The notes under the pieces: model-generated
What the model was told of the DNA's origin: nothing
Database searches by the model: none
Seen by the model: the letters and a program-made list of their open reading frames with translations, nothing else
Assembly: GCA_964017125.1 (NCBI GenBank)
Contig: OZ024916.1
Coordinates: forward strand, 782,107 to 846,106
Origin: Flabesymbios commensalis
Lineage: Eukaryota; Annelida; Polychaeta; Terebellida; Flabelligeridae
Length of the DNA: 64,000 bases
Reading direction: 5' to 3'
Translations under genes and position numbers: made by a program
In this document: one piece after another, positions 1 through 11,277 of the stretch
Layout of the letters: each line of letters starts with the position of its first letter
Numbering within the stretch: position 1 is the stretch's first letter

Positions 1-920
1 CTTTAGCGGTCTTCCGACAATTTCGAACAATTAATAACCTCTTGAAATGTCTATGTCTAGGAGTACATAAATAATCAAAAGAGAAACTTGCCGTAGGCTA
101 CATACAAGTAAAATGTGGGGTATGTAGAGCTCGCCTGAAAGAATAGTGGATGTAGGGCCTACTTCACATGTTCCAAGTCAATCCGTTCAAAACTACGATA
201 TGATTGATGGAGATCTGATTGATGTCGATCTCTTATTCCACTAGATATTAACATGTAAAACACAATGTAATAAACATGATAAAAGAGCTTATTGCAGCAT
301 TATGTAAATATGTTTGATTTCAATATGTGTTTATATAATCGCCTGTTATTATCTTAAGTTAATTAGCTGTTTTGATTTTGAAAATGGCTGATAATCCATT
401 ACATTTTATTACAAAGGGCTGTTTAAAAATATATCTATAAACTACTAAATGCATTCTGCGTCAATACAAATGTTGGTAATGAGGTACTTCATATGTTCCC
501 AAGTCAATTGCTTCGGAACTAGCCTACGACATGGCAGTTGGCGGCCATCTTAGATTTTTTTACTCAGACGGCTTTACACCACAGGGCACAAATATAAGAT
601 AACACGTCAACATGATAAATAGAATCAAACAATGATCAGATGATCTAGGCGAAGTATCAATCAGAATTTGTGATGGACAATCAGTGGAGAAGGTGATTTT
701 AAGATTAGCTGTAGTAAATTATCATTTATAAATGGATAATATCCGCCATCTTGGATTTTAGCAATGGGAAGACCTCCAAATTGTAATTTGACCATAAAAA
801 TGAGTTTGGTAGGACAAAATCATATGGAAAGTTGTTATCACACATACATGTGTGTAAGTTAATTAGTTCAAAAGTTATTTAAACACTAAGTTCGTTGGCG
901 GCCATTTTGGATTTTATGCT
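1..920. repeat. Old dispersed repeat with spaced GGCCAT modules
   Basis: AT-rich sequence with no convincing gene. Three copies of a module core related to GGCGGCCATCTTGGATTT lie near 541-558, 743-760 and 898-915, about 155-200 bp apart. The same core, with similar flanking text (a stretch like AGTTCAAAAGTTA about 30-60 bases away), recurs near 31.1-31.5, 33.5-33.9, 37.4-37.8, 38.5 and 39.35-39.9 kb, so this is a worn copy of the same repeat family. No terminal repeats are visible. Family membership is inferred from the core and spacing, not from an alignment. Confidence 0.5.
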
Positions 921-1382
921 TTTAGCGGCGTTATACCACCGATTTTGCAAAATCATCTCCTGAAATATTAATGTCCAGTGTTTGTGCATCACGAATCAAA
1001 CGAGAAACTCTCTAAATATATAGGCCGCCATAAGGGTGTGTCCACACACATCTGATTTGTAATTCTAGCCTACTCAAGTGAAAACGACCTGTGACACAAT
1101 CGTACAGTTTTTTATCGCCATTGGCTACTGTGTCTACTATGATAAGTTGCCTGTGTCTTGGGCGTGATATGTGATACGGAATATTTCGGACTCTCATTTA
1201 AAAGAACATTTCATGTAGAATTAACCCCGACAGTGGGCTTAATATGGTGTAAAAAACTTTCACGCCACATTAATATCCCACCATATTTTTAGAGCAGAAT
1301 AGTTTGATCATCACACTGGAAACCATCAAACGCTCTCGACTGATAGGCCTAGCGGTTAACTGAATTATCTGAAAGTAACATA

Positions 1383-1496
1383 CAAGAAAGGCTTCCGAGG
1401 CGTTGCCGGTGCGATGCGATCAAGAAAGGCTTCCGAGGCGTTGCCGGTGCGATGCGATCAAGAAAGGCTTCCGAGGCGTTGCCGGTGCGATGCGAT
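1383..1496. repeat. 38-bp tandem repeat, three exact copies
   Basis: Three consecutive 38-bp units start at 1383, 1421 and 1459. Each begins CAAGAAAGGCTTCCGAGGCG and ends GATGCGAT. The copies look identical, so the array is young. The small open frame over it (1414-1596) follows from the repeat and shows no recognisable domain. Confidence 0.95.
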
Positions 1497-2595
1497 CACC
1501 CGAATCATGACCCAAGGCTGGGAAGAAGGGTGGGTCAGCGTCATCGACGTTGAACCAGCATTGAACCAACATTGTGTTTGCATGTATAGCGATTGATCAG
1601 TGATAGGCCAGAATTCACGGGGTCTGCGCCATCGTTGAACTGTCGCCTCGCATATCCGATATTTTTTATCTGCAGATTTTTTTTCTATAGCGCTTTCTTC
1701 AACTACTCAATGCAGTCAGCACTTTGTGATTTATTAATTGTTAGTCAAGCTATCGACATTCGTTCTTTTCATACCGCATCGAAACACGTGTGTACAGGCA
1801 TGTCAGTTGTAAAATCACCTTCTTACAAAGTGGAATGTTGTGCTGTATAATTATATATGCGCAGGTTACGCATAGGCCTTTTGTAGCTGCAGCACGCAGA
1901 CTGTAAAGGGTCTTAAATCGCGGCACGCGTTATCCGCAAATAATAAACCCTTATGCTGCTAACGATTTATCAGTCAACATCTTGCTTTATTGTTTAAATA
2001 ATTATCATTGTATTATGTGTCCGTCAATGACTAGGATTTGTTTCCTCATGAAATTGATAATTATATCTGTAATTTTCATTCATTTGAAAATTGTGCTTGC
2101 ATTTTAGTTTGCCATTGACAAGATCTAAAACAGATTTTATCACAAGATCCAGTGAAGTTATTATCTTCGTATAATTTGTAATATGGGACTAAAAACATTA
2201 TTTAAATGTGTAAAAGATGAATAATGTTGACAGACTTGTCATTAGCGGATCATATAACTAAGAAACTAAGGTATTTATGTTGTATCTGTGGGAATCTGTG
2301 TGACAGATTATATTTTAATGGAAAAAAAATCACCATAACTACAAACTGATATAGTGAAAATACTTATCTTGACCGCAGTGTCGAGCGTGAATTGATGTTT
2401 TGACACAAAAGTATAATATGTCCGTAGCCCGGAATTGTTTCGACTGGGAACAAATTCAAGCCAAAAAATTTGCCGTCATGGCGGTCAGATCTTGATGATC
2501 TGACCATTAGGTGAGCGTCTACTGTAATAAAGTTGTGAGATCTGAAAGTGTTTAAATCTGTTGCTAAGGCCCAGGTCAATCCGCTCATTACTAAA
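1497..2595. other. Non-coding stretch, no feature recognised
   Basis: AT-rich unique-looking sequence. The short open frames (1593-1850 forward, 2364-2603 reverse) have no recognisable motif, no convincing splice context and no similarity to known families that I can see. Confidence 0.5.
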
Positions 2596-2596
2596 C

Positions 2597-2752
2597 ACGT
2601 CATTTCAGCCAGTTTACCTTTTTACTGAAGACGACATTTCTGCCAGTTTAACACTTTACTGGAGACGTCATTTTAGACAGCCAAACTCTTTACTGAGACG
2701 TCATTTCAGTCAGTGTAACTCTTTACTGAGGCGTCATTTTAGACAGCTTAAC
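2597..2752. repeat. Degenerate 33-34-bp tandem repeat
   Basis: About 4.7 copies of a unit starting ACGTCATTT and ending CTTTACTGAG, with substitutions and one-base length changes between copies. It is older than the 38-bp array at 1.4 kb. Confidence 0.8.
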
Positions 2753-2778
2753 TAGTTATGAAGAAGTTTTTTCAGACA

Positions 2779-3035
2779 GTTGAAACCTGTGGTCCACCGT
2801 GGAATGGGCATCCGCAGACCGGTGTCTATAAATAGTCATGAAAAAAACAAAACCTCCTAATTTTAAACATTAAAGCAATAACTAAATAATTTAAATATTC
2901 ACCCACTTGAAGTTGTGACTCGCTACCGCGACCCACAACTTGATATGCGTGAAAAATATTAATATTTGTTCATTTTGAGACCCAAACATTTGCAAATCGT
3001 CATGTCTAGACATTCAATTCATTCCCAATAACTGC
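2779..3035. repeat. Dispersed element with CACTTGAAGTTGTG hairpin, copy 1
   Basis: Positions 2779-2925 match 4121-4255 closely (shared text includes GTGGAATGGGCATCC and GGTGTCTATAAATAG). Both run into TTAAATATTCACCCACTTGA, the left arm of a hairpin. Here the hairpin continues through TCGCTACCGCGACCCACAAC, then GAGACCCAAACATTTGCAAA and CATTCCCAATAACTG. The same order is seen at 40.77-40.96 kb and in part at 27.46 and 28.2 kb. I read it as a non-autonomous transposable element; its class is uncertain, though some copies are TTAA-bounded. Confidence 0.65.
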
Positions 3036-3845
3036 CAATAGAACAACTCTTTTCGTGTTTAGCGAGTTTATCCGAACTGAATCCGAATTTTAGTGTGTCC
3101 AAAGAGAGGTAACTCCAAAAAATGATATCTCTGTTGAATGAGGAATTGCCACTTTAGCATTTGAAGGCGAGGGTTTTTAATTTTTTTTATGTCATTTGAA
3201 TGGCGGATGAAGGTATTACATGTCGGCTGAAATCCATTCATTGCGTGGATAGACTCAGGCTGAAATGCGGGCAGTTTGTCCAGGCTGGGTCGCCCTATTA
3301 ACCTTATAAATGCTAGATTTGATCAATTAAATTACATTTGCCTGATGCTGTTTAAATGCAGGGCCATTCTTCTAGACGGAAGCCAACCATTGAACCAACC
3401 TTGAGTGTTTACTATGAACAGTAATAAACTTTTAATTGCTAGATTTGACAATTAAAATAACAGTTGTAATTCTATCAAACACAAAACGTCCACCCAATGT
3501 TGCCTGCGGGGTAGACATTAAACCAACAGAGTCAAGTCGATGTGTTTATTGGGCCCTCTGAATGTATTTCTATTTCACAAACAAATCTATATAAAAGTAC
3601 AAAAGCTCAGTGGGGACTTCTGAAATGAAGTCTGAAGTCCGAATTCTGAAGTATGAAATCTAAAATCTTCTACTTTTGATTTTTGATCTATTTTTGATTA
3701 ACATCTGTGAAGATTTTTTCAAACGTTATTTCTCCCTCAGTTTTTATCCAATCAACTTGGACAGAATATTCCCGGAGGAGTCTGGTATGTTGCTATGACC
3801 CTCATGTTCGTTCGAATTTATCAAGGATTTTCTGGATCACTATAC
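3036..3845. other. Non-coding stretch with worn repeats
   Basis: Holds repeated text like GCTAGATTTGACAATTAAAA near 3311 (diverged) and 3437, with a third version near 4332, plus a fragment of the CAACATT foldback family near 3390. No gene is supported; the open frame at 3707-4048 has no recognisable motif. Confidence 0.4.
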
Positions 3846-3923
3846 TGCTCCGCGAAAGCAAAATGCAGTATCTGCTTATTTGTAAAGTGAGCAGATACTG
3901 CCTTTTGGCTTTGCACGGCAGTA
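3846..3923. repeat. Small foldback element, GCAGTATCTGC family, copy 1
   Basis: A hairpin of about 78 bp. The left arm contains AAATGCAGTATCTGCT and the right arm AGCAGATACTGCCTTTTGG, with a short loop around TATTTGTAAAGTG. A second copy lies at 13272-13347 with the same loop and the same outer sequence (right end CACGGCAGTA in both). Likely a miniature foldback transposon of unknown class. Confidence 0.7.
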
Positions 3924-4120
3924 GGCCTATTATAGGGACAAATGTTGGTTCAATGATGTACATGTGTCGGGGATTTTCTATTCATAGCTTGAATAAAAAC
4001 AAGAGGGTGAACAGGGTTCCCCTATGTGAAGACCACTCCACCATTTAGTTTCTACATTTCATAATAAAAATACAATTATCCAATGATGTTTCAATTTCGG
4101 GCCAGTGTGGCAGTTCAGTT

Positions 4121-4350
4121 TGAACCTGTGGAATAGCGTGGAATGGGCATCCACAGGCTGGTGTCTATAAATAGCCATGACGAAACCAAAACCTCCTTTA
4201 AACTTTAAAGCACTAACTAGATAATTTAAATATTCACCCACTTGAAGTTGTGTCAACACTTGGAGTGTTGTTCAACATTGAACCAACGTTGGATGTTTGC
4301 TACGGACAGTAGTATTGACCTTTTAAATTCTACATTTGACAATTAAAATA
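4121..4350. repeat. Second copy of the 2.78-kb dispersed element, truncated
   Basis: 4121-4255 is a diverged copy of 2779-2925 that stops just after the left hairpin arm, at TGAAGTTGTGTC. From 4261 a fragment of the CAACATT foldback family follows (ACATTGAACCAACGTTGG), then text shared with 3396-3470. The junction suggests one element inserted into or recombined with another. Confidence 0.6.
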
Positions 4351-4960
4351 ACAATGTTATTTTTGTTAGTCAATTTTTACTCAGAAGGATTGTTTGGAGT
4401 TTTACATGATATATCTACATTTCCATCTCGATGCCATCCCCACAGAATTTTCTAAAAAATGATTAAAATACCCTGTTTTAACTACCATTTTTTGAGGACC
4501 TATTTTTTTTTTTAAATGCTACGTTTCGCAGATTTTCTTGCACAATAATGTTAACGGATACCAGTTAGATACTGTTGCCAAATTTCTGGGGAATAGCTTT
4601 ATAATTCACAGAGTAAATTAAAATCGATCAGAGGCTATTTGCAACAGCTGTATGTATAATGCGTTTGGTGGATCCATATTTTTAGAGGGCGGTGTATTAA
4701 GTTATATTTACCTTTCTCCGATGACGCAAATCTGTGCCTCTAGCGCTCAAGCGGTCAGGCGCTATTCCTTTCCCAGATACGACTGTATGATCTCAATGTC
4801 AGTCTATCCACTTATTATAGCAATAAACGCTTCCTGTGTTTGAAGAAGGCCTGGGGGTCTAACCGCTTTAAAAATGTCATATATTTGAACACGTTGCAGT
4901 AAGATGGCATGTGCACCGGGTTTTTCAAAGCACACTGATGCCTTTTACTTTGGTAACATA
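4351..4960. other. Non-coding stretch, no feature recognised
   Basis: AT-rich DNA with homopolymer runs near 4506-4515. The open frame at 4652-4843 shows no recognisable motif. Nothing else is supported. Confidence 0.4.
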
Positions 4961-5110
4961 TACCGTAGATGTGGTATTTTCGCGTGTTTCAATTTCTGAT
5001 TTTGGGACTTTTTACGAAGTTCAGAATTCGCGAATATTCATTTTTCTCTAGTAGCGCTACTATAATGATAATAATTTTCGCAATATTCTTGAATTCGCAA
5101 ATTTGTCCTC
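4961..5110. repeat. MITE with GTAGATCTGGTAAT-type ends, copy 1 (right end lost)
   Basis: Begins TACCGTAGATGTGGTATTTT followed by CGCGTGTTTC and shares its interior (GAATTCGCGAAT, TAGCGCTACTATAAT, TTGTCCTCC) with copies at 12982-13193 and 21807-22000. Those copies end in the inverse of the left end, so this is a terminal-inverted-repeat element. Here the right end is replaced at about 5110 by the CAACATT foldback cluster. Confidence 0.75.
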
Positions 5111-5480
5111 CTGCTGGGCTAATGTTGGCCCACCATGTACGACGCTGAGCCAACATTAGCCCAGTATTGGGTTACCGTGTATTGTTTGGCGCCACGCTGA
5201 ATGTTGGCCAGCCTCACAGATGGCGGGCCAACATTAATCCAGCTTTGGTTCAGAGCATCATACCGGTACCGCCAGCATGCCGGTACCGCCAGCATGACAG
5301 GCTAGGGCGGAATGGATACTGGCCAGCACCGACGATGCTGGCCCAACATTTAACTAACATTGGGTCAGTGTCGGCTTGTACTCGCCGCCAGCAGTATGCA
5401 CTACCAAGTCGGTGGGCCAGCATTGAACCAGCATTGATTCAACGTCTCGTGTTTTTGGGAGTGTTGACAAGCCACATTGT
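5111..5480. repeat. Cluster of GGCCCAACATT foldback relics
   Basis: Dense direct and inverted copies of GCTGGGCTAATGTTGGCCCA, GGCCAACATT and GCCAGCAT, plus a short direct repeat of CGGTACCGCCAGCATG near 5265-5300. The text resembles the 108-109-bp foldback elements at 13.83, 37.90 and 41.00 kb, here nested or tandemly rearranged. The open frames across it (5167-5517 forward, 5354-5566 reverse) follow from the repeats. Confidence 0.6.
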
Positions 5481-5779
5481 GTGTCGCACATTGGCGTGGT
5501 TCCAAGACGAGGATTAACCAGATTGGTCGACAGCACAGCTGATAGGACTGTGTGATCAGATATCATTCATATACCGTGTATGACTGATCTGTGGCCTGAC
5601 ACCAAGACGTGAGCCAGAAGTCAGGATTAAACTTTGCCACTAAAGTTGCACTTTACAATACGCATCATCACTCATAATAGATAAAAAAATCCAAAAGGTT
5701 CATGTCAAAAGGAATTAATATGCTTAGAACTTCAATTTGATATAATGGTACTTTAGTGTTTCATACAATTGAGAATCGT

Positions 5780-6557
5780 CCATTCACTGTGAGTGTGTGA
5801 GTCTGTGAGACTGTGTGTCTGTGAGTCTATGAGTGTGTGAGTCTGTGAGACTGTGAGTCTGTGAGTCTGTGAGTCTGTGAATCTGTTAGACTGTGAATCT
5901 GTGAGTCTGTGAGCCTGTGAGTCTGTGAGTCTCTGAGTCTGTGAATCTGTGAGTCTGTAAGTTTGTGAGTCTATGAATCTGTGAGTGTATGATTGTGTGA
6001 GTCTGTGAGCCTGTGAGTCTATGAGTGTGTGAATCTGTGAGCCTGTGAGTCTGTGAGTCTGTGAGACTGTGAGTCTGTGAGTCTTTGAGTCTGTGAGTCT
6101 ATGAGTGTGTGAGTATGTGAGTCTTTGAGTCTGTTAGTCTGTGAGTCTGTGAGTCTGTGAGTCTATGAGTCTGTGAGTCTTTGAGTCAGTGAGTCTGTGA
6201 GTCAGTGAGTCTGTGAGTCTGTGAGTCAATGAGTCTGTGAGTCTGTGAGTCTGTGAGACTGTGAGTCAGTGAGTCTGTGAGTCAGTGAGTCTGTGAGTCT
6301 GTGAGTCAATGAGTCTGTGAGTCTATGAGTCTGTGAATCTGTGAGTCAGTGAGTCTGTGAGTCAGTGAGTCTGTGAGTCTGTGAGTCTATGAGTCTGTGA
6401 GTCTGTGAGTCTGTGAGACTGTGAGTCTGTGAGTCTGTGAGTTTGTGAGTCTGTGAGTCAGTGAGTATTTGAGTCTGTGAGTCAGTGAGTATGTGAGTCA
6501 GTGAGTCTGTGAGTTTATGAGTAATGATAGTAGCAATTCACATCTCACAGTGAATGG
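5780..6557. repeat. 8-bp (GAGTCTGT) array framed by an inverted repeat
   Basis: From about 5791 to 6520 the sequence is a variable 8-bp array built on GTGAGTCT, with CTAT, CAGT and CTTT variants forming 16-bp patterns. It is bracketed by CCATTCACTGTGAG (5780-5793) and its exact inverse CTCACAGTGAATGG (6544-6557). The array thus lies in the loop of a hairpin, probably a foldback element whose interior expanded. Confidence 0.9.
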
Positions 6558-6734
6558 GAATATTGTGAAATTTCAGAGTGAGGTAAAGTGTATTTAAAAA
6601 ATACCAATGTTTTTTAGACATTTTTTTTACAATCGATTACACATGATTAAGTACCGGTTTTGAACAGAAAAAAAACGTGACAATAATCAGACAAAAATCA
6701 AAATCGTTGGCTTCCATTTGGTCAAATCGGAATA

Positions 6735-6790
6735 ATTTTCACCCACTTGTGGATCGCGTCAACAAGACACAACTTCAAGTGGGTGAAAAT
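6735..6790. repeat. Hairpin of the CACTTGAAGTTGTG family
   Basis: Perfect 15-bp arms ATTTTCACCCACTTG (6735-6749) and CAAGTGGGTGAAAAT (6776-6790) flank a loop containing GGATCGCGTC. Same family as 2.9, 7.05, 14.0, 28.2, 30.7 and 40.8 kb. Confidence 0.8.
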
Positions 6791-7051
6791 TCCAAATAAA
6801 TAATTTGGCGTTTAAACTAGGGTTAAATACTATTCAATTTTTTTTAAACATATGATAGTCGTTTTTAATTTTGTAGTTAACCCTTTTAATATAATATTTG
6901 AAAAAGAAACGTGTTTTCAATCACTCTGATGTTTTAACGTGTTTTCAATCACTGATGTTTAAATGTCTCCAATCATTCTGATGTCTTAACGTGTCTTCAA
7001 TCACTCTGATGTTTTAATGATTTGCTTCTTTTTTGAAAAAAATCTGAATAA

Positions 7052-7112
7052 TTACCACTCACTTGAAGCTGGGGATTGCGTTAGCGAGACATAACTTTTA
7101 AGTGGGTGAAAA
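7052..7112. repeat. Hairpin of the CACTTGAAGTTGTG family, diverged
   Basis: Left arm ACTCACTTGAAGCTGGGG and right arm AACTTTTAAGTGGGTGAAAA with an intervening GCGTTAGCGAGAC. An older copy than that at 6735. Confidence 0.65.
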
Positions 7113-8287
7113 TAGACATATAGACATAGCGATACGGAAGTGCCGTACATTCAATGTTGGAATATCCAGAATATCCAGTTATTCAGTAGGCGGCTTATTT
7201 AGAGTCATGTTACATCAGAATTTTCGTTTTGTAGGCCCACTTTTTTATAATGTGATGAAAATAAAAATGTGTTTATCGTAATTAACTAAAGTCATTCGAA
7301 ATAAGAGTAGGGCAAAATCCCGGCTTCGGGATTCCCTCTGTCGCGATATTGCCTCAATGTGCAGAAAACCACGTAATGCAATATTCACTCACTTATCGTA
7401 ATTAAAGCCTGTACGTGACACAGTTTTCGAGAACGTTCAAACAGTCGCCCCAGAATTGGGTATATGTAAATAGCAGGGTGCAGGAGAGTATATCACGGCA
7501 AGCACGAAACATCAAACCAATTTGGATGTAGTAATGGCCCACTGCCTTCGATTCTAACACAATCTCAATCCAACATTGTATCAAAGCATCGTGTTTGCTG
7601 GCATACCTCTCTGGTGACAACACAGTGAACACAGGCGTTAGCCCTGTTTCAAGCATGTTTTAGAGTAATAGAAATATAATTAAATTTGATAAAGCAGTTT
7701 GGGGTAGATGTTTATAATGATTAGTGTAATAATTCAATAATAATTCAATATTGCGTTAGCAATTCTAGCTTCAAATTAGGAAAAATAGAAACACACAATT
7801 CAGCAAGATAAAGGTTAATCATGACGTGGTGATTCAATGTTGGGCAACCGTGTACGACTCTGGCCTAACATTACCCCATCACTGAGCCATTGCCTTGTGC
7901 TGGATAGAGATACGCCCCGCTTACACAATGTCTTTGTGCAGGTTTATTGTAACGGGACCTTTCCTGTTTGTAGAGATCAGGCTCCCATGAAATACCGTGT
8001 CAGGATCATTAAGCCATAATCTATATACATACATGTCTACGTACACTGCACCTCTAAATCCTGACAAACACACCTGTATAGAAACATTGAGTGGAAAGGC
8101 TCAACGCTAATAATACAAACCATGTCTGCCAAGCTGAGTGGAAAGACTCAACACTAATAATAAAACCCCTGTTAGCGCTGTGTACTTTACGGGTGTGTCC
8201 CTCTTAATCAAGTGTAACAACGGATGAAAGCACCCACGATAAGAACGCATACATCATTTAGACTCATTTCAAAACTCACTGAAAAAA
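7113..8287. other. Non-coding stretch with foldback relics
   Basis: Fragments of the CAACATT foldback family occur near 7535-7600 (ends CGTGTTTGCTGGCA) and 7835-7885. A near-duplicate phrase (GAGTGGAAAGGCTCAACGCTAA at 8089 and GAGTGGAAAGACTCAACACTAA at 8135) is a short local repeat. No gene is supported. Confidence 0.4.
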
Positions 8288-8330
8288 AGGTAGCGTGCTC
8301 TGCCTCAAACAGCTAGGGTTCAAAATTACA
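8288..8330 (+). repeat. tRNA-like SINE fragment
   Basis: The text AGGTAGCGTGCTCTGCCTCA with AGGGTTCAAAATT resembles the second tRNA-like head of the SINE at 34.29 kb (AGGTAGCGTGCTCGGCCTCA, AGGGCTCGAATTT). Only about 40 bp remain, ending where the CAGT array starts. Confidence 0.55.
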
Positions 8331-8745
8331 AGTCAGTCAGTCAGGTCAGTCAGTCAGTCAGTCAGTCAGTCAGTCAGTCAGTCAGTCAGTCAGTCAGTCA
8401 GTCAGTCAGTCAGTCAGTCAGTCAGTCAGTCAGTCAGTCAGTCAGTCAGTCAGCCAGTCAGTCAGTCAGTCAGTCAGTCAGTCAGTCAGTCAGTCAGTCA
8501 GTCAGCCAGCCAGTCAGTCAGTCAGTCAGTCAGTCAGTCAGTCAGTCAGTCAGTCAGTCAGTCAGTCAGTCAGTCAGTCAGTCAGTCAGCCAGTCAGTCA
8601 GTCAGTCAGTCAGCCAGTCAGTCAGTCAGTCAGTCAGTCAGCCAGTCAGTCAGTCAGTCAGTCAGCCAGTCAGTCAGTCAGCCAGTCAGTCAGTCAGTCA
8701 GTCAGTCAGTCAGTCAGCCAGTCAGTCAGTCAGTCAGTCAGTCAG
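8331..8745. repeat. (CAGT)n tetranucleotide array
   Basis: About 100 units of CAGT with scattered CAGC variants. A tetranucleotide without a stop yields the open frame 8295-8897 with (VSQS)n; this is not a gene. Confidence 0.97.
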
Positions 8746-9242
8746 TATTTCATTTATTCATTGACAGATGTAGGATGCGTATGTCAGAAGAAAAATTAAA
8801 AGTAAATCTGTCATTTATTTTGTCATGGGTCACATTCACATTGCTGCACTGCCAAGCCATACATCGTTGGCATTTGGTTCACAGCTCGTCTACATGACAT
8901 GAATGCCCCCTTCATGACATGATATGAATGCTCCATTTCTAAAACAGCTGCTGTTGTTGTGCCGCACAGGATTCCACATATATTATAGTTACCCATGGTC
9001 TCCTTTGTTGTGGTCTGTCACAATTCAATCAAGTGTTTTTTTACATCTGGTGCTAAGCCTCAGTTTTGTTGAAAAGTGTTGAACTGTGAACACACATCTT
9101 CTCTATATATTTATTGTATTTGAGTATATTCAATTGTAGCAGATGAGGCGAAGATGGTCAACCATACTAAGATCCCGAAAGTTGACTTATACAATTTAAA
9201 GGAAATAAATAAACCAAACCAAACACAAAATGAAAATGAAAA
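8746..9242. other. Non-coding stretch
   Basis: Unique-looking DNA between two microsatellites, with a duplicated ATGACATGAATGC phrase near 8894-8930. No feature is supported. Confidence 0.4.
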
Positions 9243-9246
9243 ATAC

Positions 9247-9405
<159 letters not shown>

Positions 9406-9468
9406 CTTACTAACATATAAATAACAATAATATAAGTAGAGGAGGTCTACTCAAATTTTGCGCGCCGA

Positions 9469-10366
9469 TTGAAACCAGCATATTTTTTTCATAACAAAAA
9501 AACGAGAACTAGATATCAAAAGTTCAGACCCAAGTCTAATTTAACTCCACCTGGCTCGATCAACCCAGTGTTGAATCTGGAGTTGGACCATCTGAAGCGT
9601 AGCTTGGGGTCTCTAGAACTCAGAAAAACAACGGATAATTTAGATGGAGAGGAACGTACAGCAATAAAAACTCTTAAACAGAATAAGAATATAATAATTA
9701 AACCGACGGATAAGGGCGCGGCAATTGTAATAATGATCAAAACGGATTATGTAGGTGAAGCCGAAAGGCAACTAGCAAACCAGGTCCACTACAAACGCTC
9801 AGAAGAACCAGATTTCCCTAAGTCAATACCAAAAATAAACGATTTTGTTTTCGGCTAACCGCCAATTTATTGAGGAGGACAACTATCTTATTTGAAATGT
9901 CCGGAAGACCCTGCAACACGTATAGGATGTATTTATTACCAAAAATACATAAAGACCCATCTAAAAGTGTTGTATCTTGGAGTATTGAAGCATACGGGAA
10001 ACATAACTCTAAATAAGATTGGGCGACTTGAAGAGGAAAAGAAGTGGCAATTAGCCCTGATAACGTATTCCCCATTCGGCTTAAATACGTTACCTTCCCC
10101 TAAGGATGGTGGCGTCACCCCTTTTGTTATTACCTACTCTGCAACTGCGGGGGAGGCATCTAAATTAGTTAGGATTTCCTTTAATAAACTTAAAGTGAAC
10201 CTTCCGAGTATCCTTTATAAACAGTGTATATAAAAGGGGACTAAATCCACGTGATCTCTTTGTGAGAAGTAGATTTGGGAGAGCCCCACTAGACAACCCC
10301 ACGGTTACCGGATACAACTCAAGTCAGGATCTGACTACAATAATAAATGCATTAGATGAGGTATAA
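9469..10366 (+). pseudogene. Penelope-like retroelement relic (reverse transcriptase fragments)
   Basis: Three stretches resemble Penelope-like element polyproteins. At 9469-9858 the translation contains NIIIKPTDKGAAIVIM and YVGEAERQLANQVHYK, matching the region before the reverse-transcriptase core. At 9930-9959 YLLPKIHKDP matches a hallmark motif of that enzyme. At 10232-10366 NPRDLFVRSRFGRAPL resembles the segment between the reverse transcriptase and the GIY-YIG endonuclease. The spacing is much shorter than in a whole element, so most of the catalytic core is missing. I see no GIY-YIG domain. The element is broken in several places and old; it is not expected to move. Penelope-like elements normally encode reverse transcriptase plus a GIY-YIG nuclease used for target-primed insertion. 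The TAAC array sits 60 bp upstream. Confidence 0.75.
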
Positions 10367-11277
10367 TTTATATCAAATAAGTATGATTGTTTTCCTTTTT
10401 AGAAATCAGGCTATACTTCTCCTCGGTCAGTGCAATAGGTTGGAAACATGGAAAGGGATGCCCTTAAAGTGGTGACTAAAGTCGGACCCTTGAGGGTATG
10501 ATGAGAGTACGGTGGCGTATTTTGTTATGGTAGGTCGACCAGGGACAAATATTACATCTTAGGGGGTTAACTGAGACTGTACGCAGTTGTAAAACAACAT
10601 TGTATCCCACTTATCCCAACTGGGCACTTACATGTGATGAAAATAATTCTGTTGCAACTAAGCATATTTTTAGTTGTAATTTAACAAGTCTCTTGTGAAA
10701 TTCAACAAATGCTTTTATGATGTTCACAAATATTCCGCCTAGATTGACTGATTGTTTTGAATATATCGTCTGTTCCAGAGTGACAAATGAGAAACATGAC
10801 ACAGTAATACGCGGTCTCCCTTACGTATATGAAATAGTATATATCCAAGAACTTTATAGAGATATAAAGTTTTTCATATATCCAATTACGCAGCTCAGAT
10901 GTTTTACAGATCGCGCGTATGTCAAGCCATAGACTGGTCATTATACACTAGAAAGAAATGAGATACATCGGAAATACAATCACATCGCCCCAGAGCATTG
11001 CTGAATAATAATGGGCCAACCTCCGCGATGTTGGCTAATGATTCAAGTAACTTTGTACTAATATTGTGTATTTCTTACTTCCTTGTTCATATATTTAGCC
11101 AGTAACTTGCCACATGTACACACGCAGTGCTACTGATTGGTTGATGTATATAGTGGCATTCAAGAAAATGAGTCCGTCAGAACAGCTAAACTATGATGCA
11201 AATACAACTTGGTCGATAGTATTATATGCCGTCCTATTGGATATGAAAGGGTGTATCTGCTACTTCTCAAAGTGACA
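10367..11277. other. Non-coding stretch, possibly distal part of the Penelope-like relic
   Basis: Short open frames (10717-10932 forward; 10611-10802 and 10702-10941 reverse) have no recognisable domain. Position suggests eroded element sequence, but no motif proves it. Near 11238 GGATATGAAAGGGTGTAT is the inverse of the 23-bp repeat unit that follows. Confidence 0.35.

Noticed and set aside
8295-8897. Serine/glutamine repeat protein (VSQS)n
   Set aside because: Translation of a CAGT tetranucleotide array.
10835-10885. Terminator- or RNA-like hairpin near ACTTTATAGAGATATAAAGT
   Set aside because: Short AT-rich symmetry of a kind expected by chance here.
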